A stretch of DNA of 64,000 nt from positions 49,228,771-49,292,770 of the forward strand of contig NC_081541.1 in the NCBI RefSeq assembly GCF_901000735.1. Reading direction: 5' to 3'. The position numbers and the translations under genes are program-made. Source of the DNA: Corylus avellana (Eukaryota; Streptophyta; Magnoliopsida; Fagales; Betulaceae). Positions within the stretch are counted from its first letter, which is position 1. Each line of letters begins with the position of its first letter. The notes below the pieces were generated by a model. The model made no database searches and was not told where the DNA came from. It worked only from the letters and a program-made list of their open reading frames with translations. Below, in pieces: positions 1-11,110 of this stretch.

Positions 1-55
1 AGAACATTGATGTTCCTCCAGATTTAAGTTCTTATATTGTTTTCCCATTTTTCAG

Positions 56-3000
56 GGTGTTGGGCCCATTGTTGCTTATGATGGGCCTTCATCGTCATCT
101 CAGGCTGCATGGGAGCAGAATAAACTTTCCGACTCTAAACAAGGGGTACAAGTCCCACAGATTATCAGATGCTATGCTCTTTGTTTTGGTATTCACCACC
201 AAGATCATATCACTAAATATGTTTCTTTTCTTTGCAGGCTTTAAAACGTAGAAGTTCAGTCTTAGACAATGATTTGGGATCTGTTGGTCCTATACGTAGA
301 ATTCGTCATAAACCTAATCTTCTATCTTCAAGAGGATTGAGTTTCCCGGTTTCTGGTAGTCCTGTTTCTATTCGTGGTACTGGAGTTGGTCCAAGTGCTG
401 CTCAATACCCTTCCTCTTCAGTGCAAAAGCCATTTTTATTTGTTGAATCTAATAAGGGAAACTTGACAAGGATGTCCACAGAAAATGGGGATAGCATGCC
501 GACTACAAGTTTCCCCCCGGTTTCCTCCAAGTCCAGTGAGATGGCTTCGAAAATATTGCAGCAACTTGAAAAGTTGGTTTCGCCAAAAGAGAAATCATCT
601 GAGCTCAAGCTAGGTTCTGTGAGGGACAGTTCGCCCACTAAGTTGTCGCCATCTATGTTACATGGAAAGGCTCTTAGAAGCCTGGAGACTGTAGAATCAC
701 CAAAATTTCTCGAGAATGGACGAGATGGTAATAAGTTGGTTACATTATTTGACACGGTTTTACCTGATGCTCTGGACACCACTTCTCAAAAGCAAAAGAA
801 AGTTGAAGAAAATGGCCCATTGAGGCTTGTTGCTCCTGGTGACAGATCACTTCCTATGGTAAACAACATTGATTATAAAGCTCCAAAAAAGGACACATCA
901 CCTAGTGGCAAAACTGCAGATTCTGCATTGATGAACTTTGTCACCCATCCTTCACAAAAGAAACGGGCTTTCCAGATGAGTGCACATGAGGTATGTGTTT
1001 TTTCATGTCACTTTTGATCTGTCTTGATACATGTCTTGGTCAACGTGCTGCTCCTGCCATTCTATCTTATTCACTATCTGATATGAATAAGATGCCTTTT
1101 TTTTTTTTTTCCTCAAATTTCTGGTTATTGAGGAGGGCACACTTACGAAATTATATACTTTTTTATATTAGCGAAAACAGTTCTATTTTTCCTAGAGGTT
1201 TCTGATACATCAAATATGTCCAATGCTATGGATCTTGTTGTAGGATTATTTAGAGCTGGATGATGACCATCCTGATGGAGCTGTACCTACTCCATTGGTT
1301 GAAGAGAGAGAAAGGGTTGAAGTTTCTGTGGCAGAGAGGAAAGCCAATTCTGCGGAAGCAGCAACACCGGAGAATCCTCCATCTCTATTTGGATTTAAGC
1401 GACCTGCAAGTTCTGTATTGAACCAAAAAGCAGATTTGGTAACTTCTGATGGGCCTGTGGTTGCTGAAAAGAGCACTGGTTTTTCTTTTCCAAAGGCCGC
1501 CACTACCAATATAGCTGTTCAGCCTGCTACGGCAGTGAGACAGTCATTGTCAACATCTGATAAATCTGCACCACCAAGGGAATTAAATGTTGCACCTATG
1601 TTTAATTTTGGAGATAACATTGCTTCTCCAAAGGAACCAAATGCTGCTTCTACAGTTGCTAGCTTTTTATCCATTTCAAGTGCTGACAAGGTTCCACAGT
1701 TTACATTTGGTTCCTCGTCTTCAGCTGGTGAATCTGCAAGCCTCCAATTTGGTGTTCGTTCTGACCCTAAACCGGAAAGCACAAGCAGGTCAGTATATAT
1801 ATTTTTTAGGAGTAACCATGTTTATCCTTTTTTTTTTTTTGCATGTTTTGATGTGATGGGTTGGGGGTTGCTGGTTCAACTCCCTCATGTTTGAAATATA
1901 TGATCAGAAGCTGCATGTGTCATATTTTGTTTGATTTCGTACTATATATATATATATATATATATATTTTTTGTGGGGGGAGGGGGGGGTTTCCAATAGT
2001 CTTGAGTGGAGTCTTCATCTATTTTAGAATGGCTTGTGGCTGTGCGATTATTAATTTCTTATAGATAAAAGTGGTCATTTACGTACAAAGTTTAAAGTCA
2101 CATTTATGTCTTATATCTGGTTTGTCAATAATGAGAACGTTCTGAATGTTTTGGTACATCCATTTTCAGCTTTTAAACTACGATCCCTGCCTACATAAAT
2201 TTGTCTTTTCTACATTATCATTTTACCTTTATACCCTCAAAACTGTGTTGCCTTTTCACAATCACACACTTCAAGAATGTGCATTGTACTTTTAATAATA
2301 AAAGAGTAATGCTATTTACCACATTTTTATTTCACAACTATTTCACAATGCTGATGTGGTAGTCTCAACCAATTTTTTATTTTTTATTTTCTAAAAAAAA
2401 AAGAACTAATCCAAGGGTTTGTTGAAATTTCCGTATCAACATTATCTACATGACCATATAGTAGAAATTAATAAAGACAAAAAAAAAAAAAAAAAGAGAG
2501 ATTTTTTTATTGAATTGGAAAAGCCTTGGACCCACAACCTTGCATTTCCAACTCATTCTTACAAGTGGATGAGGTGCTATTTGAGCTGGCAATACTAAAA
2601 ACATTTTTTTTTAATCATGAGTAATGCTAAAAACCACATTTTAATTCCACAACTATAATAATAATGTTACTCTCTGTATGTGCTTTGTAGACCCACTAGG
2701 TGCATGTATAAATTACCGATTCAATTAAAAATAAGGTCCTTTCTTTTTATTGATTTCTACTATATGGTCATAAAGATAATGTTGTTTTGATTATTGTTCT
2801 TTGCGTGTGGTTCCTAGACCCACTAGGTGCATGTATAATTGTTCACTTCTGCAGAGTGCAGCTTTTTTTCTTTTTCTATTTGTGAATATTTCTATGATTG
2901 GGTTATATTATCCTTTGGTATTTTTGTGATACAAAATGCATTACTTCTGTTTGTGTTCTATGGTAATTGATATGCATTAATAATGATGATTCACTTTGGC

Positions 3001-4751
3001 AGTGTTGTGACATATTTTTGGATTCATGAGGCCTTCTATACTTATTTCTTTTCTACAGTTTTACTTCCCAAGTTAAAACCCAAAAATTAAAGACGTTATG
3101 CTTGACTTAGATTTAAATCTTGTTCCTAACATTTTATAATTGGTCTTAATGACTTGGAGATCTTTAATTCATATATATCTCTTTGTGCAGCTTTTTAACT
3201 GTTAGTGCGACTGATTCTGTACCAAAAATACCTGAATTGGGCGGAGCTGATAATAAGAACAACTCAAATGCTGGAATCACTTCTAGGACACCAGAAACTG
3301 TACTTCCATCTGCTGCATCATCACCTACACCTACTGCAAGTATTGGTGCCAATAATTCTATCTTCAGTAATGGGTCTTTTGCTTCGATTCCTCCTTCATC
3401 AGTCTCTTCTACCATTCCACCTCTTGTTTTTAATAGTGGTCAGAATCAAAATTCATCGAGTAGCTCTACCCTTGCTGTTACTTCCACTGGCAGCATCACC
3501 TCCACCTCTCCCTTCACCTCCATTACCGGCAGTAGCAGTCTCTCTGCCTCTGCTGGAGCAGCACCTTTATTTTCTGCAACACCTATTTTTAAATTTGGAT
3601 CTACAGTTTCATCAACTGGAGCATCACCGGTAGCTGCTACTTCTGGGAAAGAATCAGAAGCAGGCAAGACTAGGCCAGATACAAGCTTTAGCAATCTCAG
3701 CAGCAATCCTTTTGTTGGCACTTCTGCTGCAAATCCAAGTACAGGAAGTAGCATTTTTGGATTTAGTGCTGCAGTCACTTCAACTGCTAATAATCAATCT
3801 CAGGGTTCTCTTTTCGGTGCTGGCAGCGGATCTGTGCTTAGTGCACAGGCAGCCACCGCTGGCTCTGGGGTCTCAACTCTTAGCAACAGCATGCCCATGC
3901 AATTCAGTTCAACTTCATCGTCCCCATCTTTTGGATTGGCTGGGAATACGTCTTTCTCTTCTGGCAGTTCTCCTTTTGCTTCCTCAACTTCTGCTGCTAA
4001 ACTTTTCAATTCAGGTGCTGCGTTTGGACTTGGCTCTTCTGAGGCCAACAACAGTAGTACGATAGGTGGTACTACTTCAAGCTTGTTTGGTTCCAGTTGG
4101 CAGTCTTCGAGTTTTAATTCAACCTCTTCCTCCTCAGCTGGGTTGTCCTTCCCAGCATCTGCAGCGTCTGTTCCTGCTACTACATCGCCATCAACTGGGT
4201 TGCTCTTCACAGCATCTACAGCTGCTGCTGCTACTACTACTACAGCTCCGCAATCTGTGTTTGCATTTGCAGCATCTGCACCTTCTGTTGCTGCTACTAG
4301 CAGTTCACCTGGTATATTTGGATCATCTATTGGGGCGCCGTCTGGTCCTGCTTACTCGTTCACTTCTTCAGGTATGGCTGCTCCCTCATTGCAGCCTGTC
4401 TTTGGTAATAATAGTCCGGGCTATGCATTTAATTCAGCTGCTTCAGGAAATAATGATCAAATGAATATGGAGGACAGCATGGCGGAGGATACGGTTCAAG
4501 CATCCATGCCTGCAGTTCCAGCATTTAGTACACATCCTGTCACACCTCCTCAATCTAACTTTGTGTTTGGTTCAACACCTACATCAACACCAAATCCCTT
4601 TACTTTTGTGGGCCAACAGAATTCAGGCACAGTACCGAACCTATTTCAGGCCACAAACAGTTTAGGAGGGAGCTTCTCAGTGGGTGCTGGTGGCGGGGAC
4701 AAGTCTGGTCGAAAGATCGTCAAAGTTAGTCGCAAGGGACGGAAGAAGTAA
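56..4751 (+). CDS. NUP1: Nuclear pore protein NUP1/NUP136-like, 3' part of gene (5' end outside window)
   Basis: Plant nuclear-basket nucleoporin, the FG-repeat protein that works in mRNA export and nuclear shape at the inner face of the pore. Four exons join in phase: 56-145, 238-990, 1244-1788 and 3191-4751 (TAA), giving 982 residues of the C-terminal part. Early exons hold the block ALKRRSSVLDNDLGSVGPIR, followed by an arginine-rich stretch, as I recall for Arabidopsis NUP1. The exon at 1244 opens with an acidic DYLELDDDHPDG. The last two exons are a low-complexity Ser/Thr/Ala domain studded with FG-type motifs (FGFKRP, FNFGDN, FTFGSSS, FKFGSTV, IFGFSA, LFGAGS, AFGLGSS, LFGSSW, VFGNNS, FVFGSTP). 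The protein ends in a basic tail, GRKIVKVSRKGRKK, which could bind importin or chromatin. The start codon and promoter lie left of the window. Exon borders are inferred from GT/AG sites and phase. Confidence 0.92.
1789..3190 (+). other. Last intron of the NUP1-like gene, packed with MITE/SINE remnants
   Basis: This 1.4 kb intron separates the exon ending at 1788 from the large FG exon. It holds a (TA)n tract at about 1943-1967. Two GAGTAATGCTA-type MITE ends lie near 2304 and 2619, the second ending in the inverted TTACTCTC near 2672. A 20-bp segment containing CCCACTAGGTGCATGTATAA occurs twice (about 2693 and 2818). A minus-strand SINE-like stretch sits at 2498-2600. No coding exon was seen inside it. 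Confidence 0.7.
2498..2600 (-). mobile_element. tRNA-derived SINE-like fragment
   Basis: Read on the minus strand, the segment has a pol III A-box-like CCAGCTCAAATAGCACCTC, then a B-box-like GGTTGTGGGTCC about 45 bp later. It ends in an A-rich tail (the T-run at 2500 on the plus strand). This layout is that of a plant tRNA-derived SINE. It lies inside the last NUP1 intron. No target-site duplication was confirmed. Confidence 0.45.
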
Positions 4752-5940
4752 ATTTATCAATCGTTACAGACAATTGGTACCCGTGTCAAGGGCTTCAGCT
4801 GCAATTGATGGATAAATAATGATAACGGTAAGAGGTCAACAGCAAGAGATGGCTGTTTCTGTCGGTCGGTCACCAGGATTTGATCGGTGCGGACAAAGGT
4901 AAATGACAAGTTTACATGGTTTCTTGCTCCTTTACTACAAGTTTTCTTGTCTTAAAAGGTTGAGTAAGTTTTTCACAATTTTGTATCAGTCTAGCAAAAA
5001 TCTGAGGACATTTGTGCTGTACTAGTTAGTAGTCGTGGTTCATAGGATTTGAGGTTGATGGTGTTATGTGTACTCTTATTTGTAACATAAATAGAAAAGG
5101 GCACGAATCTGTTTAAGAAAGCAGATCGCTCACTCTGATTTTTGTGTTGGCAACCTTTATGGGGGTTGGGGGCATATTTTCTTTGTTTTGAGTTTTTAAT
5201 ATGCGTCATGTCGTTTGGCTACGCTAGAAATCTTTTATGGAATTCTTAAGATTTGCAAGGGTTTGCAATTCTCCCAATCTGAGTCATATATTAATACTGG
5301 ACGACTAGGAATGAACGCTGTTAGCAAACATAAAACAAAGAGGCAAAAAAGGCCACTAAAAAAAAGAAAGAAAGAACCATTTTATACTAAAAAAAAAGAA
5401 AAAAAAGTGTTATTTGACTTATTTCTCATTTCCAAGGAGGGCTACTGATGGCGAATCTTAGGGCACTATATTAGTTTAAGTTTTGTTATAGTTCACTTAT
5501 ATGAAGTAATTGTGCTTAATATTATCCTTAAACAAAAATGAATAATATTACTGTAACTAAAATTGTGATTGGGGCCTGCCAATGGTAGAGCGAAATTTTT
5601 TGTTCTCTTGGGGGAGACTATATTAATAAAATAATACTATATTTTTTCTCAGTAAAATATTTTGTCTCATGCAATTGACATAATCTATATTCTTTCTCTG
5701 AGTTGATAGAAGTTTGTACACAAGTTAAGCGAAAAATTTACTTGAATGCTTTTTATTTTTATTTTTTGACGACATCAAACAAGGAAGATGTGCATTTAAA
5801 AAAAAAAAAAAAGAACAAAACAAAACAATGAATGAAGCTTGGCTTTTTGTAGAGGCTTAACCTGCACAAGGTAACAGCTAAAGTAGTTAACTCTATGTAT
5901 AACCCCACCAAAATAACATAATACAACGACTTAGCTAATA
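4752..5940. other. NUP1 3'UTR and AT-rich intergenic spacer
   Basis: The first few hundred bases after the TAA at 4749-4751 are presumably 3'UTR; an AATAAAT is present near 4813. After about 5200 the sequence is AT-rich with poly-A and poly-T runs (about 5359-5405 and 5797-5813). I see no coding exon, RNA gene or clear transposon. Confidence 0.5.
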
Positions 5941-6002
5941 ACATAATACAACGAGATTAGCTAAGATAAAAATAAGAAAAAGGAAAAGAAGAGGACGAAG
6001 AA

Positions 6003-6202
6003 TTATTAGAACCAAAAGAGGAAGGGAATTTATTGAATACCGAGTCTTCTTCAGGCTTCGGTCTTCTATAGTACGAATCTTTTATGGTTTTGCATTCTTT
6101 ACTTATTAGAACCAAAAGAGGAAGGGAATTTATTGAATACCGAGTCTTCTTCAAGCTTCGGTCTTCTATAGTACGAATCTTTTATGGTTTTGCATTCTTT
6201 AC
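6003..6202. repeat. Two-copy 100-bp tandem repeat
   Basis: The segment beginning TTATTAGAACCAAAAGAGG at 6003 recurs at 6103 with a period of exactly 100 bp and essentially one substitution (CAGGCTTCGG versus CAAGCTTCGG). The paralogous place in the second unit (about 11185-11275) has a single, more diverged copy. Confidence 0.9.
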
Positions 6203-6971
6203 TTGTAGAAGAAAGAAAAACACTAAAAGGAAAAAAATGTGAGAGCGTAAAGAGAAAAAACTGAAAAGAAAAGGAAAAGTTGAAGTGTTAAAGAATAGTA
6301 ATGGTAGGCCAAAAAATGCTAGTCCATGAGCTTTGGGATTTAGGCTTAGAAACAGACCTCGTTTAATAAAATTCTTGTTTTTTGTCTTCTATATTCTCTT
6401 TTCAAAATAAAAACATTAACAAATAATCTAAATACAACACTCCTAAAAACACTAAAAATATTTCACTTTTATGTCAAATCAAAACATTTTTTTTAAATAA
6501 AAAACACTGACAAAACGCATTAACAATGATAGCAAACAATTTTATTTTATTTTATTTTATTTAAAAAAAAAAAAAAAAAACAAACAAACATGCCACAAGA
6601 GGCCTTATATATATATATTTTTTTTTTGGACCCAATCACCATGGAGATTTTTTTCTTTGAAGTTTTAGGAGTAACTTGGATTTGGCTGTGGTATGATACA
6701 AGCTTCAACTATCAACAACGTATGACTACAAAAGCCAAATGAAATGCACCCAGAACAAAGATTGTATAGGGAGGACAGGAGGCATCAGTATTTCCAGTTC
6801 TTCAAGTATATATTGGTGTTTTATAAATCATTTACGAGAAAAACTAAACAAAGACACTGGCATTAGAACATTTATAAGGACCCAAAAACAAAAGAAGAGT
6901 ATAGTGATCTAAGCTAACACAAGGTGAAGGCGGAGGGAACGAGGATCCTCTCCATTTCAAATGAATGGACT

Positions 6972-7095
6972 GGATTAAATGTTGTTGCACTTAACAGTGT
7001 AAATAATGTCACATCATTTAATTTTTTTGAATGACATGCCAACATATTTATCATATGACACCATCTACACCGTTAAATACAACAACATTAAATCC
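6972..7095. mobile_element. Short inverted-repeat MITE in the 3' region of the minus-strand gene
   Basis: The left end GGATTAAATGTTGTTG is mirrored by the right end CAACAACATTAAATCC. The arms continue as an imperfect inverted repeat (TTAACAGTGTA... versus ...TACACCGTTAA). The same element lies in the second duplicate at about 12243-12371, so it predates the duplication. It lies 40 bp downstream of the stop codon and may be transcribed in the 3'UTR. Confidence 0.65.
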
Positions 7096-7134
7096 TGACT
7101 ATGAAATAGCTCATCCTATTGTACAGCTATGTCA

Positions 7135-9140
7135 TTAGTAATTTCTGGCAGCATTGTTGTAAACCCGGCCACTAGGGTATGGAACCCTAACCTCAGTTCC
7201 CTGAGTTTTCTCCCTCCTGAGAACAGGAGGTAGCTCTCTATATGACTCAAACTGACTAGTGGCAAATTCTCGATGCGCTTCAGCAACAACTGCAACTGAA
7301 GCTCCAAAATAGCCATGAGCATCGTGCAGACCTGGATTCCGGTAATGAGTCGTCCCGGGTTGCTGATACTGATTCAACCGTGCCTGTAATTCCATGTGGA
7401 GGAATTCTTCTCTTGCAGTGGCTTGTTTAGCACGAAGTGCAGATACTTTTTCCTGATGCCTAGTATTGATCTCCATTATTTTCTGAGCAAAAAAAAAAAA
7501 TCACTAAAACATCAAAGTCTGCTCTAGAGACAACTTATTCTGCTTGAACAGCCAATCATACTTATTAGTGCTACTGTTGCATATTATGATGATTGAACCA
7601 CAATTTACTCTTAATAATGTTTGTGCTGTACCTTGATGTCAGCTTGAACAGTATCAATTCTGTTAATTCTTCATGCCTAAAAAATAGTGTCAATCGTGGC
7701 AATAAACAATTTGAATGGCAGTAAAAGGCCTATTCACACATTATCAAGTTCTGAATAAACAGAAAAAATGAAGAATTGTATCTTTGTTCAAAAGAAAAAA
7801 ATATTTAATAGCTTTTTACAGATTGTAGAGCACCAAGCATATTCTATGCTTAAAATCAAATCACACATGTATGCATGCATATATGAGCTAATTAAGAAAA
7901 AAAACAATTGCCAAGTCCAAATAATTTTCTTTTACCAAATATTGAAACCACAAAAACAAAAAATCAGTAACTATTCACAATTAAGCATTTGAAGATCGGG
8001 TCCTACAGACCCCACAAAGACATATAAACACCACGAAGAAAAGGGACCAGTCCTAGTATTTGTGTAGTTTAGTGACTATTTTATTCATCGCCGCATGCAA
8101 ATTTCACTTTGATCAAGATCATGAGCCAGCAATTCATTTCCTACTCTTAAAGATCTAGATACAGTATAATTACTGCTAAAAGTAAGTTGGGACATAATCT
8201 ACTGACCTCCCTGTGCCTTGCATATTCCACATCCTCTGTATGACTTTGTTCCTTTGCCAAGTTCATGATTTCATCAATGAATTTTCGTTCAAGACCTTCA
8301 AAAGTCAGTGGTGATGGATTGTCTTCATAGCCAACTTCCATATCTTGCTCTTGAGACAGGCTTCTAGGTTCTGTGTCTGCTCGGTTATCTGAACTACGTC
8401 TCTGGTCTGGCATCTGATCTTGGTAATAAGATCTTTTCCCATTTCCCCCCAGACCTGTATCCCCAAAAGAGGAAAAAAAAAAGGGGGGGAAGAATTATAA
8501 CATTTGTTTTCTTTTAAATTTTTAATGGTCTTGGATCAATGTCATAAATACAAAAATTCATATATTATGGTTATACCCTTCTTTTTCAATTTTTTTTTCC
8601 TACTCACAAATCTATAGCAGAATCTCCATACAAAGATACTAGATCGAAATGCTTGTTTAACTACATACATGTACCTTCAACTTTGCTTCACATAAACTTG
8701 GTTAGAAGGAATCATAAAAAATAAGAACATCAAAGAATACTCGCATCAAAATAAAATCATGGGCTTTGATAAAAATTTAGCTTTCTGATGACATTGAATA
8801 TTGATACAGATTATGTCTAAGGACAGTACTTGCCTTCATTAAATGAATGGGGCGATATTTGATTTGATACATTTGGTGCATCTCTATCCCATTTCCATTG
8901 CTCCTCTATTTTTGAAGACTTGTATGAATGCTCTTCCTCAGTAGAAAAAGAATCTGGACGTCCTGGAAAATCTTTCATTGCAGCATTCAGCTGCATTCTT
9001 TGTGTGGACGTGTGCTGCATTCTCTGTGTAGGCATGTGCTGCATCTGAGAAGCAACAAATGGATTTGCTTGGGAATTGGTGTAAGCTGGATTCACATGGG
9101 AATCAGGATAAGATGCCCGCCTTTGCATCCTCCCACTTGA
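7135..9140 (-). CDS. Unnamed conserved plant protein, copy 1 (296 aa, three coding exons, one GC-AG intron)
   Basis: Coding exons on the minus strand are 9140-8834 (ATG at 9128), 8454-8207 and 7482-7135 (TAA). They join in phase to 296 residues. The first intron has a GC donor, AAG|GCAAGT at 8834; only this choice keeps the frame (NEG|LGGNGK). The N-terminal third is polar with Met/Gln-rich repeats (QMQHMPTQRMQH). The middle is acidic. The block EYARHRE joined to KIMEINTRHQEKVSALRAKQ is a likely coiled coil, and I recall similar HRE-x-INxQYQExLxALRARH blocks in uncharacterised plant proteins. The C terminus, GRVYNNAARNY, is Tyr/Asn-rich. No catalytic motif, signal peptide or membrane segment is visible, so no function is proposed. 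A 5' non-coding exon probably lies near 10400-10560. A duplicate follows upstream at 12.4-13.6 kb. Confidence 0.8.
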
Positions 9141-9407
9141 CTAGAAAAAAATGTTTACTCCAACCTAAAAACACAACAAACAATGATCCAATTGGAGAAA
9201 ACTCACAAGTCATGCCAGAAGTTCTAAATTCTGTATGAAACAAACAAAAAGGAATACACAATTCAAACCGGAAGTATAAAGTATTCTATGTGAAAAGATC
9301 AAGGCAGGATAAGTAATTTTTTTCCTAGAAAAATTTCAATGCAGGCAAGGACACAACCGACATTAAGGCAATGATAGACAAACATAAAAGCAAAATATGA
9401 CCCCAAC

Positions 9408-9659
9408 CAGTGGCGGATCCACAAGGTACCGTGGCGCCCAAGGATTTTAAAATTTTTTTTTTTTTTAAACCCACGGCATCCTAAAAAAAAATTACAATTT
9501 TACCTACCACTTTTCAACACATATTTATGAACTTTTATAGATATTTTTTGTGATACATATATTGTGTGAATTATCAAATTTTTAGGGTGAAAAAAATTTT
9601 TAGGATGCCAAAAAAATTTTAGCGGCACCCCCAATATTACATAGCTGGCTCCGCCACTG
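9408..9659. mobile_element. hAT-type MITE with perfect 8-bp target duplication
   Basis: The element starts CAGTGGCGGATCCAC and ends GGCTCCGCCACTG, giving 10-bp terminal inverted repeats of hAT type with an AT-rich centre and no coding capacity. It is flanked by ACCCCAAC on both sides (9400-9407 and 9660-9667). The duplicate locus has an empty site with a single ACCCCAAC at 13805-13812, which confirms the boundaries. It lies in the 5' non-coding region of the minus-strand gene, upstream of its ATG exon. Confidence 0.93.
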
Positions 9660-10560
9660 ACCCCAACAATCTAAGTGTCATGACAACCAGACAAAAATAG
9701 AGACTAACAGGTAAGCTACAAGCAATTAGTATCAGTATCCTTTCTTGTTTAATCACCCAGCAATTTGAAGTTTCGCTACAAAACCCTAAGCATGAATTAT
9801 TTCTAAGGCTCAACTTGACAGGCTCTTAAGTTAGAGAATATCTACTTCCCACCCACCCTTCAAATCCAAGCATCGTAAGTAAAGAGATCTTCATAAAATT
9901 AAGTAGGCCAACAGAAACCAAAAATTGGAGGAAAACATGTCAACTACACGGAAATTGCTAATATGGGAGGCAGCGAGATGAGAACGAAAAAGTTATCCAT
10001 CCCCATGATTTTCCCGGCAAAATTTGAATCTTTTTACCTCTTTTTCACATCTTAACGAACCCTAAATTTAGCAATTAGAAAGACCCAAGAGTCCGAACAG
10101 GCAAGTATTAACAAACAGGAATAAAAATATAAACTTTTTGTCAGAATTATGAGGAAACCTTTTGCAGGCATTGATTACGTACGCAGAAACTCTCTGTTTG
10201 GTTGCTAAAGAAAAATTAGGAAAAGAAAGTGTATCAAAATTTTGAAGAACACACATTCATATCAAACAACCGAACCAAACAAAATGAAAAAGATTCAACT
10301 ATTTAGAATACCCATTATCCTATATCTTCCAATACACACCCAAAATAAAATAACTAAAAAAAAGAGCTCGAAATCAGAGCACATACGCTGTGCTTGCCTG
10401 CTTTATTCTTGTTCTTTCTGTAATGTTGTAAAAACCCTCATAAAAAGTGAATGAGCAGTAGAAGATCGAGGACAATTTGGATGTTGAGGGCTTTGATTTC
10501 CTTCGGTGTGAATAATCCTAGTCAAGGCTTCTACTACTTTTGCACTGAGATAGTACTTAT

Positions 10561-10751
10561 TTCTGTCTATTTTTAACGCCCAACGGAAATGATTAAAAAA
10601 ATCAAATTATTCTTTCGATTTTTTTTTAAAAAAAATTAAAGGTAAATTTGAAATTTTATAAAAAAAAGTCAAGAGTATAAAAGTTAAATTATCACTTTTA
10701 ATGTTTTCGTTTAATTAAAAGCGCTTTTAAGAGTCTAAAAAGCCTAAAAAT

Positions 10752-10782
<31 letters not shown>

Positions 10783-11110
10783 AAAAAAAAACACTTTTAG
10801 CAAAATCTTAAGAGTCTATTTAAGATTGCGTTTGAGAAATAAAACTTTGAAGTCAAAAATAGCTTTTGGGAAAAAACTTTATTTTTAAGTTTTTACCAAA
10901 AGTGCTTTTTGGCTATTTTTAGGCTTTTTGGACCATTAAAAATCTTTTTAATTTTTTTTACTAAACAAGTATTTTTTTCTTCAAACTGACTTTTTGAGTG
11001 TTAAAAGCACTTTGAAGTCCCTCAAACGCAACATCAAACATGCTCAAAAAATAAAGCTTTTGCCCAAAAACTTTTTTTGACTTAAAAGCTCTATTTCTCA
11101 AACGCAATTT
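10561..11110. other. Spacer between the tandem units
   Basis: AT-rich spacer between the two duplicated blocks. It contains an inverted-repeat-like structure: text around 10840-10930 (TTGAAGTCAAAAATAGC and TTTTTGGCTATTTTTAGGC) is mirrored by text around 10690-10760 and 10990-11100, with AAGCGCTTTTAAGAG/AAAAGTGCTTTTTGG themes. It looks like an old MITE. No gene is visible. Confidence 0.4.

Larger units (their letters stand above)
5930..10560. repeat. Tandem segmental duplication, unit 1 (with intact gene)
   Basis: This block is repeated at about 11110-14650 in the same orientation. Matching landmarks include AATACAACGA[G/A]ATTAGCTAAG (5950 and 11127), the gene's last coding exon (7135-7482 and 12393-12685), its first coding exon (8834-9140 and 13250-13556), and the 5' region near 10460-10530 and 14560-14640. 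Identity looks like roughly 90-97% by eye. Unit 1 differs by a 252-bp hAT MITE at 9408-9659 and an extra 100-bp tandem repeat at 6003-6202. Confidence 0.9.

Noticed and set aside
402..782. 126-codon open frame on the minus strand
   Set aside because: It lies antisense to the NUP1 exon at 238-990 and reflects codon composition; no family features.
3446..4210. Long minus-strand and +1 frames inside the FG exon
   Set aside because: Low-complexity Ser/Ala codons keep several frames open; the plus-strand FG frame explains the region.
7625..7690. Possible extra 45-bp exon between the middle and last exons of the minus-strand gene
   Set aside because: It has splice-like borders, but in the required phase it hits a stop at once (GCA TGA), while direct joining gives the expected HRE-K...INTRHQE block.
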